A stretch of 64,000 nt of DNA. It comes from JADMIH01 sp035274425. Lineage in GTDB: Bacteria > Chloroflexota > Chloroflexia > QHBQ01 > JADMIH01. Positions 9,194 through 17,660 of this stretch are shown here, piece by piece. Numbering within the stretch: position 1 is the first letter of the stretch; every line of letters begins with the position of its first letter. The notes below the pieces were generated by a model. The model was not told where the DNA came from. It made no database searches and was given only the letters and a program-made list of their open reading frames with translations. The position numbers and the translations under genes were made by a program. Where the stretch lies: contig DATEOC010000023.1 in the NCBI GenBank assembly GCA_035274425.1, positions 75,787 to 139,786 on the forward strand. The letters run 5' to 3'.

Positions 9194-9364
9194 AACACAG
9201 AGACACAAAGAGCACAAAGGTAACACAGAGTTTATTATTGATTACTATAAACCCTTAATAATCTCTGTGCGTCCTCTGTGTCTTTGTGTCTCTGCGTTTA
9301 ATCCGCATTCTGCCTTCTGCCTTCTGCCTTCTGCCGTCCGTCGTCCGTCGTCCGTCGTCCGTCA
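9194..9364. repeat. Inverted CACAAAG-type repeats and TTCTGCC / GTCCGTC heptamer arrays
   Basis: An ACACAGAGACACAAAGAGC-type sequence (about 9194-9230) faces an imperfect inverted copy (about 9263-9301). TTCTGCC x4 (about 9309-9335) and GTCCGTC x4 (about 9336-9364) follow directly upstream of the next gene. I see no gene in 9119-9370. Confidence 0.8.
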
Positions 9365-9374
9365 TCCACTCATG

Positions 9375-9380
9375 TATAAT
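9375..9380 (+). promoter_or_regulatory. Consensus -10 box (TATAAT), possibly leaderless promoter
   Basis: A perfect TATAAT ends 6 nt before the ATG at 9387, so a transcript starting 7 nt downstream would begin at the start codon. No clear -35 is visible in the repeat array upstream. Confidence 0.45.
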
Positions 9381-9386
9381 GGAGCT

Positions 9387-9845
9387 ATGGAAGTAGATGC
9401 AGTACGTATCGCTTGCCCGGCTTGCGGGTCGCGGCTGACTGTTATGCCGCGCATACAATATTTGGCTTGCAAGCACTGCGGCAGTGAGTACCTCGTGCAG
9501 CGCCGGGGCAACACCATCGGCCTCGAAGCCTTCGCGGAGGAGCAATTCGAAATCAGCAAGAAGATAGCTGCCGTCGAGAAGACGCAGACAGAGGGTTGCA
9601 GCAACGTCTTCTTCTGGATATTCGCGGTGGCAGGTATCTTCTTCTGCCTCCTGGGCTACCTGGGGCGCACCTTCCTCAACAGCAATATACCTCTGGTGCT
9701 AGGGTGGGCGCTGTCAATCCTCGCGCTTGTGGTGGCGGCAGGCGTGCTGTTACAGATGCTCAACTCCCAGCGCGGCGAGCGCCTGAAGCTGGAGGCCCAG
9801 CAGCAAGAACTGCATGAGCAGCGAGGCGAACAACCTGACGAGTAG
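9387..9845 (+). CDS. Small zinc-ribbon membrane protein
   Basis: A 152-aa protein with an N-terminal zinc ribbon (CPACGSR, then CKHCGSEY 17 residues later). A linker follows, then two hydrophobic helices (FFWIFAVAGIFFCLLGYL and the VLGWALSILALVVAAGVLL region) and a charged Gln/Glu-rich coiled-coil tail. I chose ATG 9387 because a perfect -10 box overlaps the earlier ATG at 9372; the frame is open further upstream but only through heptamer repeats. Its function is unknown; zinc ribbons on small membrane proteins often mediate protein contacts. It is convergent with the cystathionine gamma-synthase gene. Confidence 0.72.
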   Translation: MEVDAVRIACPACGSRLTVMPRIQYLACKHCGSEYLVQRRGNTIGLEAFAEEQFEISKKIAAVEKTQTEGCSNVFFWIFAVAGIFFCLLGYLGRTFLNSNIPLVLGWALSILALVVAAGVLLQMLNSQRGERLKLEAQQQELHEQRGEQPDE

Positions 9846-9863
9846 CAGCGAAGAGTTCTACCT

Positions 9864-11036
9864 CTAACCTATGGCGGCAGAAAGGTCCTTTATAAGATCT
9901 TCTACGTTCTCAATACCCACGCTGAGGCGTACCAGGTTGTCTGGCACCGCGAGTGGAGAGTTAGCGACGCTTGCGTGGGTCATCACGCCCGGGTGCTCGA
10001 TGAGCGACTCGACCCCGCCCAGGCTCTCGGCCAGCGCGAAGAGGCGAGTCCCTTGCACGATGCGGCGCGCCTCCTCCAGCCCGCCCTTCGCCAAGAAGGA
10101 GATCATGCCGCCGAAGGAGCTCATCTGCTTGCGTGCCAGCTCATGCTGGGGGTGCGAGGGGAGGCCGGGATAAGCGACGCGCTCGACGGAGGGGTGCCCC
10201 TCAAGGAACTCAGCTATGCGCATGGCGTTCGCCTCGTGGGCGCGCATCCTGATGCCAAGCGTCTTCACCCCGCGTAAGACCAGGAAGCAGTCCATTGGCC
10301 CAGGCACCGCGCCTATCGCGTTTTGCAGGTATTTGAGCTTCTCATAGGCCGCATCGTCCGAGGTGACGATCAGGCCACCTACAGCGTCGCTGTGACCGCC
10401 GAGGTATTTAGTGGAGCTGTGTACCACTATATCCGCACCAAGCTTGAGGGGGAGTTGGCCGTAGGGCGATGCGAAGGTGTTGTCCACTATCACCCTCGCG
10501 CCATGCTCTTTAGCGATAGCCGATACCGCCGCAAGGTCCACCAGCTTCATCAGGGGGTTGGAGGGGGTCTCGATCCACACGCCCTTCGTATTCTCCCGCA
10601 TTTGCTTGCACACCGATTCAGGGTTGGTCATGTCTATGTAGTCGAACTGGAGGCCGTAAGGTGCCAGCACGCGTTCGAATAGGCGGTAGGTGCCGCCATA
10701 TACGTCGTTCGACACGAGGAAGTGGTCACCCTGGGCGAAGAGGTACATGATGGTGGTCTCCGCACCCATGCCAGAGGCGAAGGCGAGGCCATACTTCCCC
10801 TCTTCGAGAGAGGCCACGCACTCCTCAAGGGCGGTACGGGTGGGGTTGCCCGTGCGCGAGTATTCGTACCCTTTATGCTCGCCCAGCCTCGTCTGCACGT
10901 AAGTAGAGGTCTGGTAGATGGGCACTATCACCGCGCCCGTGGTGGGATCCGGCTCCTGCCCCGCGTGTATTGCGCGTGTCTCAAAGCCATAGGTTGACAG
11001 GTCATGCCCGGATTGGCTTCTTTCTGCGTCTGACAT
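9864..11036 (-). CDS. metB: Cystathionine gamma-synthase / trans-sulfuration PLP enzyme
   Basis: A 390-aa Cys/Met-metabolism PLP enzyme of the usual family length. The pyridoxal-phosphate lysine is K210 in HSSTKYLGGHSD. Other family signatures are YEYSRTGNPTR (~57-67), ASGMGA (~87-92), and D185 in VIVDNTFASP, which pairs with the ring nitrogen. The family joins activated homoserine and cysteine (gamma-synthase) or cleaves cystathionine (gamma-lyase). Sequence alone does not separate these safely, and metB is the more likely reading. The gene stands alone, with a good Shine-Dalgarno (AGGAGA) and an extended -10 about 90 nt upstream. It is functionally linked to the nearby pdxST genes only in using PLP. 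Confidence 0.92.
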   Translation of the reverse strand: MSDAERSQSGHDLSTYGFETRAIHAGQEPDPTTGAVIVPIYQTSTYVQTRLGEHKGYEYSRTGNPTRTALEECVASLEEGKYGLAFASGMGAETTIMYLFAQGDHFLVSNDVYGGTYRLFERVLAPYGLQFDYIDMTNPESVCKQMRENTKGVWIETPSNPLMKLVDLAAVSAIAKEHGARVIVDNTFASPYGQLPLKLGADIVVHSSTKYLGGHSDAVGGLIVTSDDAAYEKLKYLQNAIGAVPGPMDCFLVLRGVKTLGIRMRAHEANAMRIAEFLEGHPSVERVAYPGLPSHPQHELARKQMSSFGGMISFLAKGGLEEARRIVQGTRLFALAESLGGVESLIEHPGVMTHASVANSPLAVPDNLVRLSVGIENVEDLIKDLSAAIG

Positions 11037-11124
11037 TCCAACTCTCCTGTTAGCTTCTTGATTTTCACACCTTCAGTGGGGGAAGGAAGCAATTAATAGG
11101 TGCGTATCCTCTCCTCGACTGTAT

Positions 11125-11133
11125 ATCATAACA
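11125..11133 (-). promoter_or_regulatory. Extended -10 promoter for the cystathionine gamma-synthase gene
   Basis: On the minus strand the sequence reads TGT-TATGAT, an extended -10 element. It gives a 5' leader of about 80 nt. No convincing -35 is visible. Confidence 0.38.
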
Positions 11134-11175
11134 GGGTGTGGGCTGATACGCCAGCAGCGTAGGGAGTATAGGTAG

Positions 11176-11242
11176 GGGCAAGATTTATCGCGCCCTGGTC
11201 GCTACAATATCTGCTTGTTCCAGGGCGCGATAAATCTTGCCC
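11176..11242. repeat. 23-bp perfect inverted repeat in a divergent intergenic region
   Basis: Arms at 11176-11198 and 11220-11242 are perfectly complementary with a 21-nt loop. A diverged half-copy (GGCAAGATCTATTCATTCG) lies near 11286. Because the flanking genes diverge, this is not a terminator of either; it resembles a small mobile palindrome. The remaining intergenic DNA between 11037 and 11597 shows no gene. Confidence 0.85.
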
Positions 11243-11597
11243 TACAGACCTCTCTTCGCTTTTCGTCACTCGCCAGCGGAGCTATGGAGGCAAGATCTAT
11301 TCATTCGTAGGGCAACTGCTCTCCTAGCCTGACCTGATATAGAGCACAGAATTAACCTATTCTGGTGATGTGGTAGCTGGACAACTGTGCTAACATCCAC
11401 ATTGCTACGACTCTAATCAAAGTTCGGCCTGATACCTCACTGAGGAAAGGTCGTATAGTCGTATAAGAGTAGCATAAGTGGATGCCAGATGCTATTTTTA
11501 GATAGCGTCTAGCTCCTGTCCATGGACGGACCACAGAGCCACAGATATGTGCCTGTTCGTCTTGCCACGTAAGGATAAGAACTTTAAGGAGGTTACA

Positions 11598-12476
11598 ATG
11601 GGCCACAACCATACGGGCCACGGAGGCCACGAGGGCCACGGGGGCATAGGCCAGGTCGGCTCTTCGCAAAATAATGCGCCTGAAGACTTGCCTGGGTCGA
11701 CCTTTGGTACCCATAACCAGATGATGGTGGGAGAGCAGACGATTTTCCTGTCTCATTTACCCATGTTCATGTTCGATCCGGCGGATCACGCGCATAATTT
11801 CCAGGTGATCCTGGAGGTGACCCTCAGCGGCTCGGACAGCCCCGACCCTCAAGGCAAATACGTAGAGGACCGCAGAAGCCCCCCCAACGAGCGCATGTAT
11901 ACGATGCAGCCGGCCCCCTTTGAGATGGTCGAGCTTGATCCTCGACACCCCAGGCGTGACAGCTTCAAGGGGATTATTTACCGGGGCCACTTAGAGCGGG
12001 GCGGCGTAGAGATCATCGGCCACATAGATCCGGTCACCGAAAAGATGATCTCTCCTGCTGATGTCCAGGTGGTGAACATCGTCTACTTCCACAAGTTCGA
12101 CCCCAACGCCCAGCCACTGGCCCAACTCGAATATCTCCTTTTCGGTAAGGGGCAGGAGCTGTTCTTGGCCCATATAATCAACAAACCGCCTGACTTTGAC
12201 CAACTCCTCTCAGTGACGGTCAGTGGTCACCAGTTTACGGCAGAGGAGCTTAGCCGGGGGATTCGCATCCGGATTACTGGTAGAGCTAATACATTCCGCA
12301 AGCGGATCAAGAAGGGGGAGCGGGTCATAGTGCAGGCTCAACTCACCGGTGCGCAAGTTGCACCGCCGCTTCAGATTCAGATCACAGCAGGCACCGAATT
12401 TTACTTTGAAGAAGGAGAACTGCGCCTGCCAATGACTATGGACCCAACGCCGGAAGAAATAGCATCAGGTTTCTAA
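11598..12476 (+). CDS. Uncharacterised protein with His-rich N-terminus, first gene of DUF1326/DUF2182 operon
   Basis: A 292-aa protein read from ATG 11598, which has a strong Shine-Dalgarno (AAGGAGG, 5 nt spacer). The upstream in-frame codons lack one. Residues 2-15 are His/Gly-rich (HNHTGHGGHEGHG), a likely metal-binding tail. The body is soluble and beta-rich with FLSHLPMFMF, and a further region with VNIVYFHKFDP; no signal peptide or helix is visible. I do not recognise the family. It is followed by DUF1326 (18 bp gap) and DUF2182 genes, which often travel together. A metal-handling role, perhaps copper, is inferred from the His tail and this context only. Confidence 0.7.
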   Translation: MGHNHTGHGGHEGHGGIGQVGSSQNNAPEDLPGSTFGTHNQMMVGEQTIFLSHLPMFMFDPADHAHNFQVILEVTLSGSDSPDPQGKYVEDRRSPPNERMYTMQPAPFEMVELDPRHPRRDSFKGIIYRGHLERGGVEIIGHIDPVTEKMISPADVQVVNIVYFHKFDPNAQPLAQLEYLLFGKGQELFLAHIINKPPDFDQLLSVTVSGHQFTAEELSRGIRIRITGRANTFRKRIKKGERVIVQAQLTGAQVAPPLQIQITAGTEFYFEEGELRLPMTMDPTPEEIASGF

Positions 12477-12494
12477 TTTCATGGGAGGTTTGAC

Positions 12495-13094
12495 ATGGCA
12501 TACCACGTGGAAGGGCGTTTATTGGAAGTTTGCACGTGCGGCTCCAATTGCCCGTGCCGGGCGCAAGGGGAGCCGGATGGGGGCAACTGTGAGGCTGTAA
12601 ACGCCTGGCACATCCAGAAGGGAACGGTTGACGGAGTTGACGTCTCAGGCTTGACCTTGATCGCGCTGAGCCACGTGCATGGTCACGTTTTGCAGGGCCG
12701 GCCCGTACTTTACTGCGTGGACGACAAGGCAACTGATGCTCAGCAGACGGCGCTGCTGAGTGCCTGGACCGGCAAGCAGGGCGGTCCCCTGGCCGACATG
12801 GCTATTTTAGCCGGGGATATGGTAGGCGTGCAGCGCGCCCCTATGAAATTCTCACTCCGAAAGGGCAAAGGCCGCCTGCAAGTGGGCGAAGTCATCGAGG
12901 CACATATCGCGGGTCCTGGGGCCGGCCAGTATGGTATGACCCATCTTACCAGCGACATCTGCACCACTGGGCCGGGAGAGGAGACACATCCCGCCCAGGC
13001 CACCGATTACCGGGTCACGCTCCCTGACTATGGCTTTCTCCTCGATCTGCACAACCATCCCGTCATGGAGGGCCGCTTCCGCTTCAAGGGCTGA
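12495..13094 (+). CDS. DUF1326 domain protein
   Basis: A 199-aa protein opening with AYHVEGRLLEVCTCGSNCPC, the Cys-rich signature of DUF1326, plus HVHGHVLQG in the middle and a conserved C-terminal half. The cysteines and histidines suggest metal or redox chemistry, but no activity is established for the family. A clear Shine-Dalgarno (GGGAGGT) precedes the ATG. It is sandwiched between the His-rich protein and a DUF2182 membrane protein in one operon. No membrane segments are visible. Confidence 0.85.
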   Translation: MAYHVEGRLLEVCTCGSNCPCRAQGEPDGGNCEAVNAWHIQKGTVDGVDVSGLTLIALSHVHGHVLQGRPVLYCVDDKATDAQQTALLSAWTGKQGGPLADMAILAGDMVGVQRAPMKFSLRKGKGRLQVGEVIEAHIAGPGAGQYGMTHLTSDICTTGPGEETHPAQATDYRVTLPDYGFLLDLHNHPVMEGRFRFKG

Positions 13095-13134
13095 GGCCGG
13101 TGAGCGTATGCTTGCACTTTAGAAAGGTACTTTA

Positions 13135-13905
13135 ATGAGGGCACGAGCTGACGACCGCAGGATGTTCATGCGTACGGCAGGCGTCCTGATTGGGCTGGCC
13201 TGGGTCGTCCTCTGGCTATGGGGGCAATCTCCATATGGCCGGTTCCTCAACCACGGGGAGATGGGCCTCGTGCGCCTGGACGACGGCGGTCACCTCCTTA
13301 CCTTTGCCGCAGGCTGGACTTTGATGATCGCGGCCATGATGCTCCCTACCAGCCTGCCCCTCATCGCCGCTTTTCGCACCCTGGTGCGGCAGCGGCATAA
13401 CCACAAATGGCTGCTGGTCCTTCTGGTGGCTAGCTATCTTGGTATCTGGAGCCTCTTTGGACTTATGGCCCACATCGGTGATTGGGGCCTGCATCAGGTT
13501 GTGGAGGGGAGTCCCTGGCTGCTGTCCCACCTCTGGCTGCTGGGGGTGACTCCTCTGCTACTGGCGGGGCTGTACCAGTTTACGCCGCTGAAGTATTACT
13601 GCCTCGACAAGTGCCGCTCGCCCTTGAGCTTCATCGCCAGCCATTGGCATGGCAACCACCTCACCGCAGAGACCTTCTGGATGGGGGTCCACTACGGCCT
13701 CTACTGTCTGGGTTGCTGCTGGTCGCTGATGCTGCTGATGTTCGCCGTCGGTGTCGGCAACTTTGGCTGGATGCTCGCGCTCGGTGCTGTGATGTTCATT
13801 GAGAAGACCATGCCCTGGGGCCGGAGGCTCAGCGCCCCGCTGGGCGTGTTGTTGGCCGGCTGGGGACTCATTTTCATCCTGGGCAATGTCCTGGGATACA
13901 CGTAA
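13135..13905 (+). CDS. DUF2182 integral membrane protein (predicted metal-binding)
   Basis: A 256-aa polytopic protein with about six helices. Family signatures visible are AAMMLPTSLPLI (~64-75), QFTPLKYYCLDKCRSPLSF (~142-160), and WMGVHYGLYCLGCCWSLMLLMF (~176-197) with conserved Met, Cys and His in membrane-adjacent positions. It ends with EKTMPWGRRL before the last helix. DUF2182 proteins are described as predicted metal-binding membrane proteins and are commonly found next to DUF1326, as here. It is last in the three-gene operon. Confidence 0.88.
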   Translation: MRARADDRRMFMRTAGVLIGLAWVVLWLWGQSPYGRFLNHGEMGLVRLDDGGHLLTFAAGWTLMIAAMMLPTSLPLIAAFRTLVRQRHNHKWLLVLLVASYLGIWSLFGLMAHIGDWGLHQVVEGSPWLLSHLWLLGVTPLLLAGLYQFTPLKYYCLDKCRSPLSFIASHWHGNHLTAETFWMGVHYGLYCLGCCWSLMLLMFAVGVGNFGWMLALGAVMFIEKTMPWGRRLSAPLGVLLAGWGLIFILGNVLGYT

Positions 13906-14141
13906 GAGTCGGCCTGGCGATACACCAACCTCCCCTTTTGGTACTTCATACCACCCTCATCTTGTTCTAGCTGTTCTCGGTTGCCTCAGCGAAAATAAAT
14001 ATACCCTGGTTATGAGGTGGCACCAGTACAAGGTACTCTAGCTGCCGTTGCGAGGGCTGCGCAAATGTGATAAGGTTCTGAGACATCCACGTTGAGCAAC
14101 GTGAGCTATCTGTATAGCATACCGAGCGGAGGATTAATAAA

Positions 14142-14672
14142 GTGGAGAGTAAAGGTAACATTGAAATACGAGACGCACAGGAGAATGATCTCGACGCGAT
14201 GCAAGAGGTTACCCTGGCCGCTTACGAAGAGTACGCGGCAGTCATGCCCCCTTTTGCCTGGGAGGAGTACAGGGAGGGGATGATAGAGGCAATCACTGGC
14301 AAAGGGCCAGTATACGAGAAGATTGTCGCAACCAGAGACGGCGCTATCGTAGGCTCTGTTCTGTTGTTGCCGGCAGGGACGCTCCTCCCGCTCCCCGACG
14401 GTACAGAGATAACTCTTAAATTGCCGGAAGTAAGGCTGCTGGCGGTCCCACCAGAGATGAGAGGTCAGGGCATTGGAGCCGCGCTCATGAAGGAGTGCGT
14501 GCGGCGGGCGCGCCAGGCAGGTGTATCCGCTCTCTCGCTACACACGGCAGACATGATGCAGACCGCCATGCAGATGTACGAGCGCATGGGATTCGTAAGG
14601 ACGCCTGAGACCGATTTCCACCCCGCACCAGAAATAGTCATCAAAGGCTACCGCCTCGATTTGAGCGCGTAG
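14142..14672 (+). CDS. GNAT family N-acetyltransferase
   Basis: A 176-aa single GNAT domain starting at GTG 14142, with GGAGG 8-9 nt upstream. The acetyl-CoA pyrophosphate loop is RGQGIGAALM (motif A, ~108-117), preceded by strand VRLLAVPPEMR. The C-terminal MYERMGFVR is the usual motif B. The substrate is unknown. It is a stand-alone gene with a palindromic stretch (CACGTTGAGCAACGTG, 14089-14104) in its leader. Confidence 0.9.
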   Translation: MESKGNIEIRDAQENDLDAMQEVTLAAYEEYAAVMPPFAWEEYREGMIEAITGKGPVYEKIVATRDGAIVGSVLLLPAGTLLPLPDGTEITLKLPEVRLLAVPPEMRGQGIGAALMKECVRRARQAGVSALSLHTADMMQTAMQMYERMGFVRTPETDFHPAPEIVIKGYRLDLSA

Positions 14673-14700
14673 CAGGCTTCCATTGTAGAGATATATAGAG

Positions 14701-14706
14701 TATAAT
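14701..14706 (+). promoter_or_regulatory. -10 box for the DinB-like gene
   Basis: A perfect TATAAT lies about 105 nt upstream of the DinB-like start. The -35 region is weak (TTCCAT at 17 nt spacing). Confidence 0.35.
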
Positions 14707-14810
14707 CGGGCCACTGCCGTATTTATCCTTCATTTGAAGGCTACTGTACGCGCACGTAAATCTATGGGGTGCAAAGTTTACATACATAACCTATATATTG
14801 GAGGGAAACT

Positions 14811-15344
14811 ATGGATGCAGTTACGCTTCTACGAGAGCAGCTGAAGACAGCGCATTGGGTGCTCGAGGGGACGATGGCCGATGTCACACCTGAGCAGATG
14901 GATTGGGCACCGCCTGGTATCGCCAACCCATTGGGGGCCAGCTACGCGCATACCGTAACTTCAGAAGATATGGTAATAAATGGCATGCTCAGGGAAGGGG
15001 CACCCCTCTTCGCCTCGGCGTGGGCGGGTAAAACCGGCTCCAATGAGCCTATGCCCAGGCCCGGCCCTGATTGGGAGAAATACGGTTCGTGGGCCCGCAA
15101 TGTGCAGGTTGACCTGCCTGCCGCACGCGAGTATGCCCAGGCCGTCTATGCAAGCTCAGACGAATACCTGGCCGGCCTCACCCCTGAGGCCCTCGACACA
15201 CAGCTGGACCTGAGCGGCATCGGTATGGGGCAAGTAAGTCTGGCCTCAGCCATCAGCCTCCTGGTGATAGGCCACATCAACAACCTCGCAGGTGAAATCT
15301 CCTGCTTGAAGGGCATACAGGGAGCTAAGGGCTACCCGTTCTAG
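14811..15344 (+). CDS. DinB-like / DUF664-type four-helix protein
   Basis: A 177-aa helical protein with LLREQLKTAHWVLEGTMADVTPEQMDW at the N-terminus and GHINNLAGEISCLKG at the C-terminus, where DinB_2-type proteins place their last metal-ligand histidine (H in IGHINNLAGE). A histidine in SYAHTVTSED fits the first ligand. These are metal-dependent four-helix bundles; related enzymes transfer bacillithiol or mycothiol, but a specific reaction cannot be assigned. A good Shine-Dalgarno (GGAGGG) precedes the ATG. The TAG stop is fused to an AGTGCGG heptamer array. Confidence 0.83.
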   Translation: MDAVTLLREQLKTAHWVLEGTMADVTPEQMDWAPPGIANPLGASYAHTVTSEDMVINGMLREGAPLFASAWAGKTGSNEPMPRPGPDWEKYGSWARNVQVDLPAAREYAQAVYASSDEYLAGLTPEALDTQLDLSGIGMGQVSLASAISLLVIGHINNLAGEISCLKGIQGAKGYPF

Positions 15345-15454
15345 TGCGGAGTGCGGAGTGCGGAGTGCGGAATTGACGAATGACGAATGATCACGCATCA
15401 CGCATCACGTTTCATTATTCCGCACTCCGCACTCCGCACTCCGCACTCCGCACT
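15343..15454. repeat. Inverted AGTGCGG / CCGCACT heptamer arrays between convergent genes
   Basis: AGTGCGG x4 (15343-15370) and CCGCACT x5 (15420-15454) form a potential 28-bp stem. The loop holds TGACGAA and ATCACGC repeats. Both flanking convergent genes end in TAG, whose AG is the first two bases of the array on their strand. It probably acts as a bidirectional terminator-like hairpin. Confidence 0.92.
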
Positions 15455-15926
15455 ACCGAATAAAGCCTCCCACGTACCAGAGGTGGTACACAAGCGCCTG
15501 GCGGTACTTTATCGTCTCCTCGCCGAGGAACTCGCCCAGGTGGCCCAGGGGGTGGTTGATGTATTCGAAGCCGTAATACTCGTACTTCAGTGGGCCTCTA
15601 AAGGGCAACTCCTCCGATACCTGACCGAGAGCGGAACGCAGCACCGCGTATATCCACTGAGGCTGCAAGTCCCACATATAATGGTCCACCAGACCCCCGG
15701 CGTAACCCATACCCCAGATCGGTTTATTGTTGTAATGCACCGTCTCCTGGCCTGAGAAGCGCTCGTAGCCGCAATAGAGGTTGCTGTAAGTATAGAGGCC
15801 GCGAGCGTGGCGGAGATATACCGCGCCCGGCATTAACTTTCCCGCCACCGCGGGGTCAGAGGCAGGCGCGGCATTACGCTTCGCCTCCACCAGGAAGCTG
15901 GTGAAGTCTACAGTATCAAAGGGCAT
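15453..15926 (-). CDS. DUF5680 domain protein
   Basis: A 157-aa protein read from ATG 15926, which has AAGGA just upstream; a TTG 42 nt earlier is possible. The motifs FLVEAKRN, YCGYERFSGQETVHYNNKPIWGMGYAGG and PFRGPLKYEYYGFEYINHPLGHLGEFLGEETI match the DUF5680 pattern of two repeated F-x-G-x-E-x-I/V and aromatic-rich strands. The domain is often fused to helix-turn-helix proteins, but here it stands alone. Function unknown. It converges on the DinB-like gene. Confidence 0.78.
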   Translation of the reverse strand: MPFDTVDFTSFLVEAKRNAAPASDPAVAGKLMPGAVYLRHARGLYTYSNLYCGYERFSGQETVHYNNKPIWGMGYAGGLVDHYMWDLQPQWIYAVLRSALGQVSEELPFRGPLKYEYYGFEYINHPLGHLGEFLGEETIKYRQALVYHLWYVGGFIR

Positions 15927-15987
15927 CGTATCCTTATCGCCCGTTGGTATGTTATGTGTAGAAGTCAAGCTTAGCCACCCCTATTGC

Positions 15988-16117
15988 CGGACGACGGACG
16001 ACGGTTGTCCAAAGTCCAAAGCCGAAGTTCAAAGTTCAAAGTTCAAAGTTCAAAGTGGTTGGTAATTACTCACGTATCACGTTTCACGTTTCACGTTTCA
16101 CGTTTCACGTTTCACGC
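15988..16117. repeat. Heptamer arrays CGGACGA, GTTCAAA and CACGTTT
   Basis: Three unrelated 7-bp arrays lie in a row: CGGACGA near 15989-16005, GTTCAAA x4 at 16027-16054, and CACGTTT about six copies at 16071-16117. The last encodes the final residues (GVKRET) and the TGA stop of the minus-strand membrane protein. Confidence 0.88.
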
Positions 16118-17444
16118 CTTCGTTCGTCGTCCAGGTAAGCCTCACCACCCAGCATATAGCCAGCATAGGTAAGGATTGCGCTATCGCCGGGTATTCTTTG
16201 CCGCGGACACTTTGCAGGGCCACGACCAGTATTGGCAGCACGGCCATCCATGTATACATAGCCATCCTCAAACGCTTCTTGCCGGCAAGCTCCTCTCCGG
16301 AAAGACCGCTATCGCCCGGCAGCCCTGCCGCGGCTATATACAGAAGCGCGGGTATCAAGAGCAGCACGTGCTCATAGCCAAGCATATAGGGGCTGATTAC
16401 GCTGTTCATGCATAGAGTCAGGGGCAGGCTCATTGGCATAGGCGACGTTTTGTCGCGCAAATCTCGCCACCACCAGGGGAGAATGGCAGCTACACCTGCT
16501 ATGGTAAGCGCTAATGCTATCAGCCGCCAGGGAGAGTCTGCGCCGAGCCAATTGTACGCCAGTCCCCACACCGAGGCCGATACCTGGGCCTGACTGGCAG
16601 CCTGGCCTCTGCCGAAGACTACAGAGAGCCAGTCGCCTATCGAGTTGGGGTAGAAGAGAGCGGGCAGCCCCAGCATCAGCACGAAGCTGGCGATTGCCGA
16701 AACGGGCATCGCGAAGCGCCGCCTGCTCAGCGCCCATATACACAGGAGCACGATTGGCAGTCCAACAGACTGCGGCTTGGTGGCAAGCACTCCCAATGCC
16801 ACGCCTGCCAGCACATCTCCCCATAACCTCCTGCTGCCCTGCGCCTCGTGCGACGTGACCAGCCAACCGAGGACTGCTACGATCAGGCCAAACTCAACGA
16901 TGGCGAACTGGCCGATGAAGAGGGTAAGTATGCTCTCACGGTAGACGAGGCTCAGGAATAGCGTCATGCCCAGGGCGGCCAGTGCGACCGGCTTGTTCGA
17001 CCTGAAGGCCGGGTTGAACTTTCTTAACAGCGCCGCTACGCCCCACAAGAGAAGCAGCACGTTGGCAGCGCGCCATATCGCGGTTGCGACCAGGAGCGGC
17101 ATCGCCCCAAAGGGAGTCATGGCAAGGGCGAGCCAGAGCGGGTAGATAAAGTAATACTCAGGTCCGCCATTGAAAGCATCAAACTCCGCCCTGTATGCGC
17201 CCAGCGCCATATCAACCTGGCTTGCGGGAGGGTAATATGGATTCACGCCATCGAGCACAAGGCGTGAGGGGAGCCACACGTTCTGCGTGAAGTCGTTATG
17301 CACCCCCGTGCCGGCACTCCACTGCCAGGTGAGGCCCAGCACGGCGCAAAACCCTAGCGCCCATAGTGCGAGGCGCACCGGCTTAGACAGGGCAGCGCGT
17401 CGAGGCGCTTCCTCCCCCAAGGCACTCTCTTGTAAGCCCGGCAA
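16098..17444 (-). CDS. GT87/DUF2029-type membrane glycosyltransferase
   Basis: A 448-aa polytopic protein with about ten helices. The first periplasmic loop has HNDFTQNVWLPSRLVLDGVNPYYPP, the D-F plus G-x-N-P-Y pattern of DUF2029 (GT87, alpha-mannosyltransferase-like) proteins that use polyprenyl-phosphate mannose. AIWRAANVLLLLWG and a C-terminal SPYMLGYEHVLLLIPALL (helix near P-Y-x-x-x-Y-D/E) also fit. It probably adds sugars to envelope glycans. The last residues (GVKRET) and the TGA stop come from the CGTGAAA heptamer array, so the original C-terminus may have been trimmed or replaced. Confidence 0.75.
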   Translation of the reverse strand: MPGLQESALGEEAPRRAALSKPVRLALWALGFCAVLGLTWQWSAGTGVHNDFTQNVWLPSRLVLDGVNPYYPPASQVDMALGAYRAEFDAFNGGPEYYFIYPLWLALAMTPFGAMPLLVATAIWRAANVLLLLWGVAALLRKFNPAFRSNKPVALAALGMTLFLSLVYRESILTLFIGQFAIVEFGLIVAVLGWLVTSHEAQGSRRLWGDVLAGVALGVLATKPQSVGLPIVLLCIWALSRRRFAMPVSAIASFVLMLGLPALFYPNSIGDWLSVVFGRGQAASQAQVSASVWGLAYNWLGADSPWRLIALALTIAGVAAILPWWWRDLRDKTSPMPMSLPLTLCMNSVISPYMLGYEHVLLLIPALLYIAAAGLPGDSGLSGEELAGKKRLRMAMYTWMAVLPILVVALQSVRGKEYPAIAQSLPMLAICWVVRLTWTTNEGVKRET

Positions 17445-17660
17445 GACCGGGACCTTACTTGCTATTTGTCCGACAGCACGATCAGGAGACAGTGTACCAA
17501 CCCTCCATGAGTAGCAAGTCGTGAAGATAAAGATGACGCGCTATACGCGAAACGCGGTACTGGCTCTCCCCGCTCAGTACCTGTGAGACGAGTATAGCAC
17601 CCGCTCTTTAAGGCTGTAAATGCCCCATTTGGCATAGGAAGGAGGTACCAGGGGTCATGG

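Noticed and set aside
9267..9371. Upstream extension of the small zinc-ribbon protein
   Set aside because: It is encoded entirely by heptamer repeats and lies upstream of a consensus -10 box, so it is unlikely to be translated.
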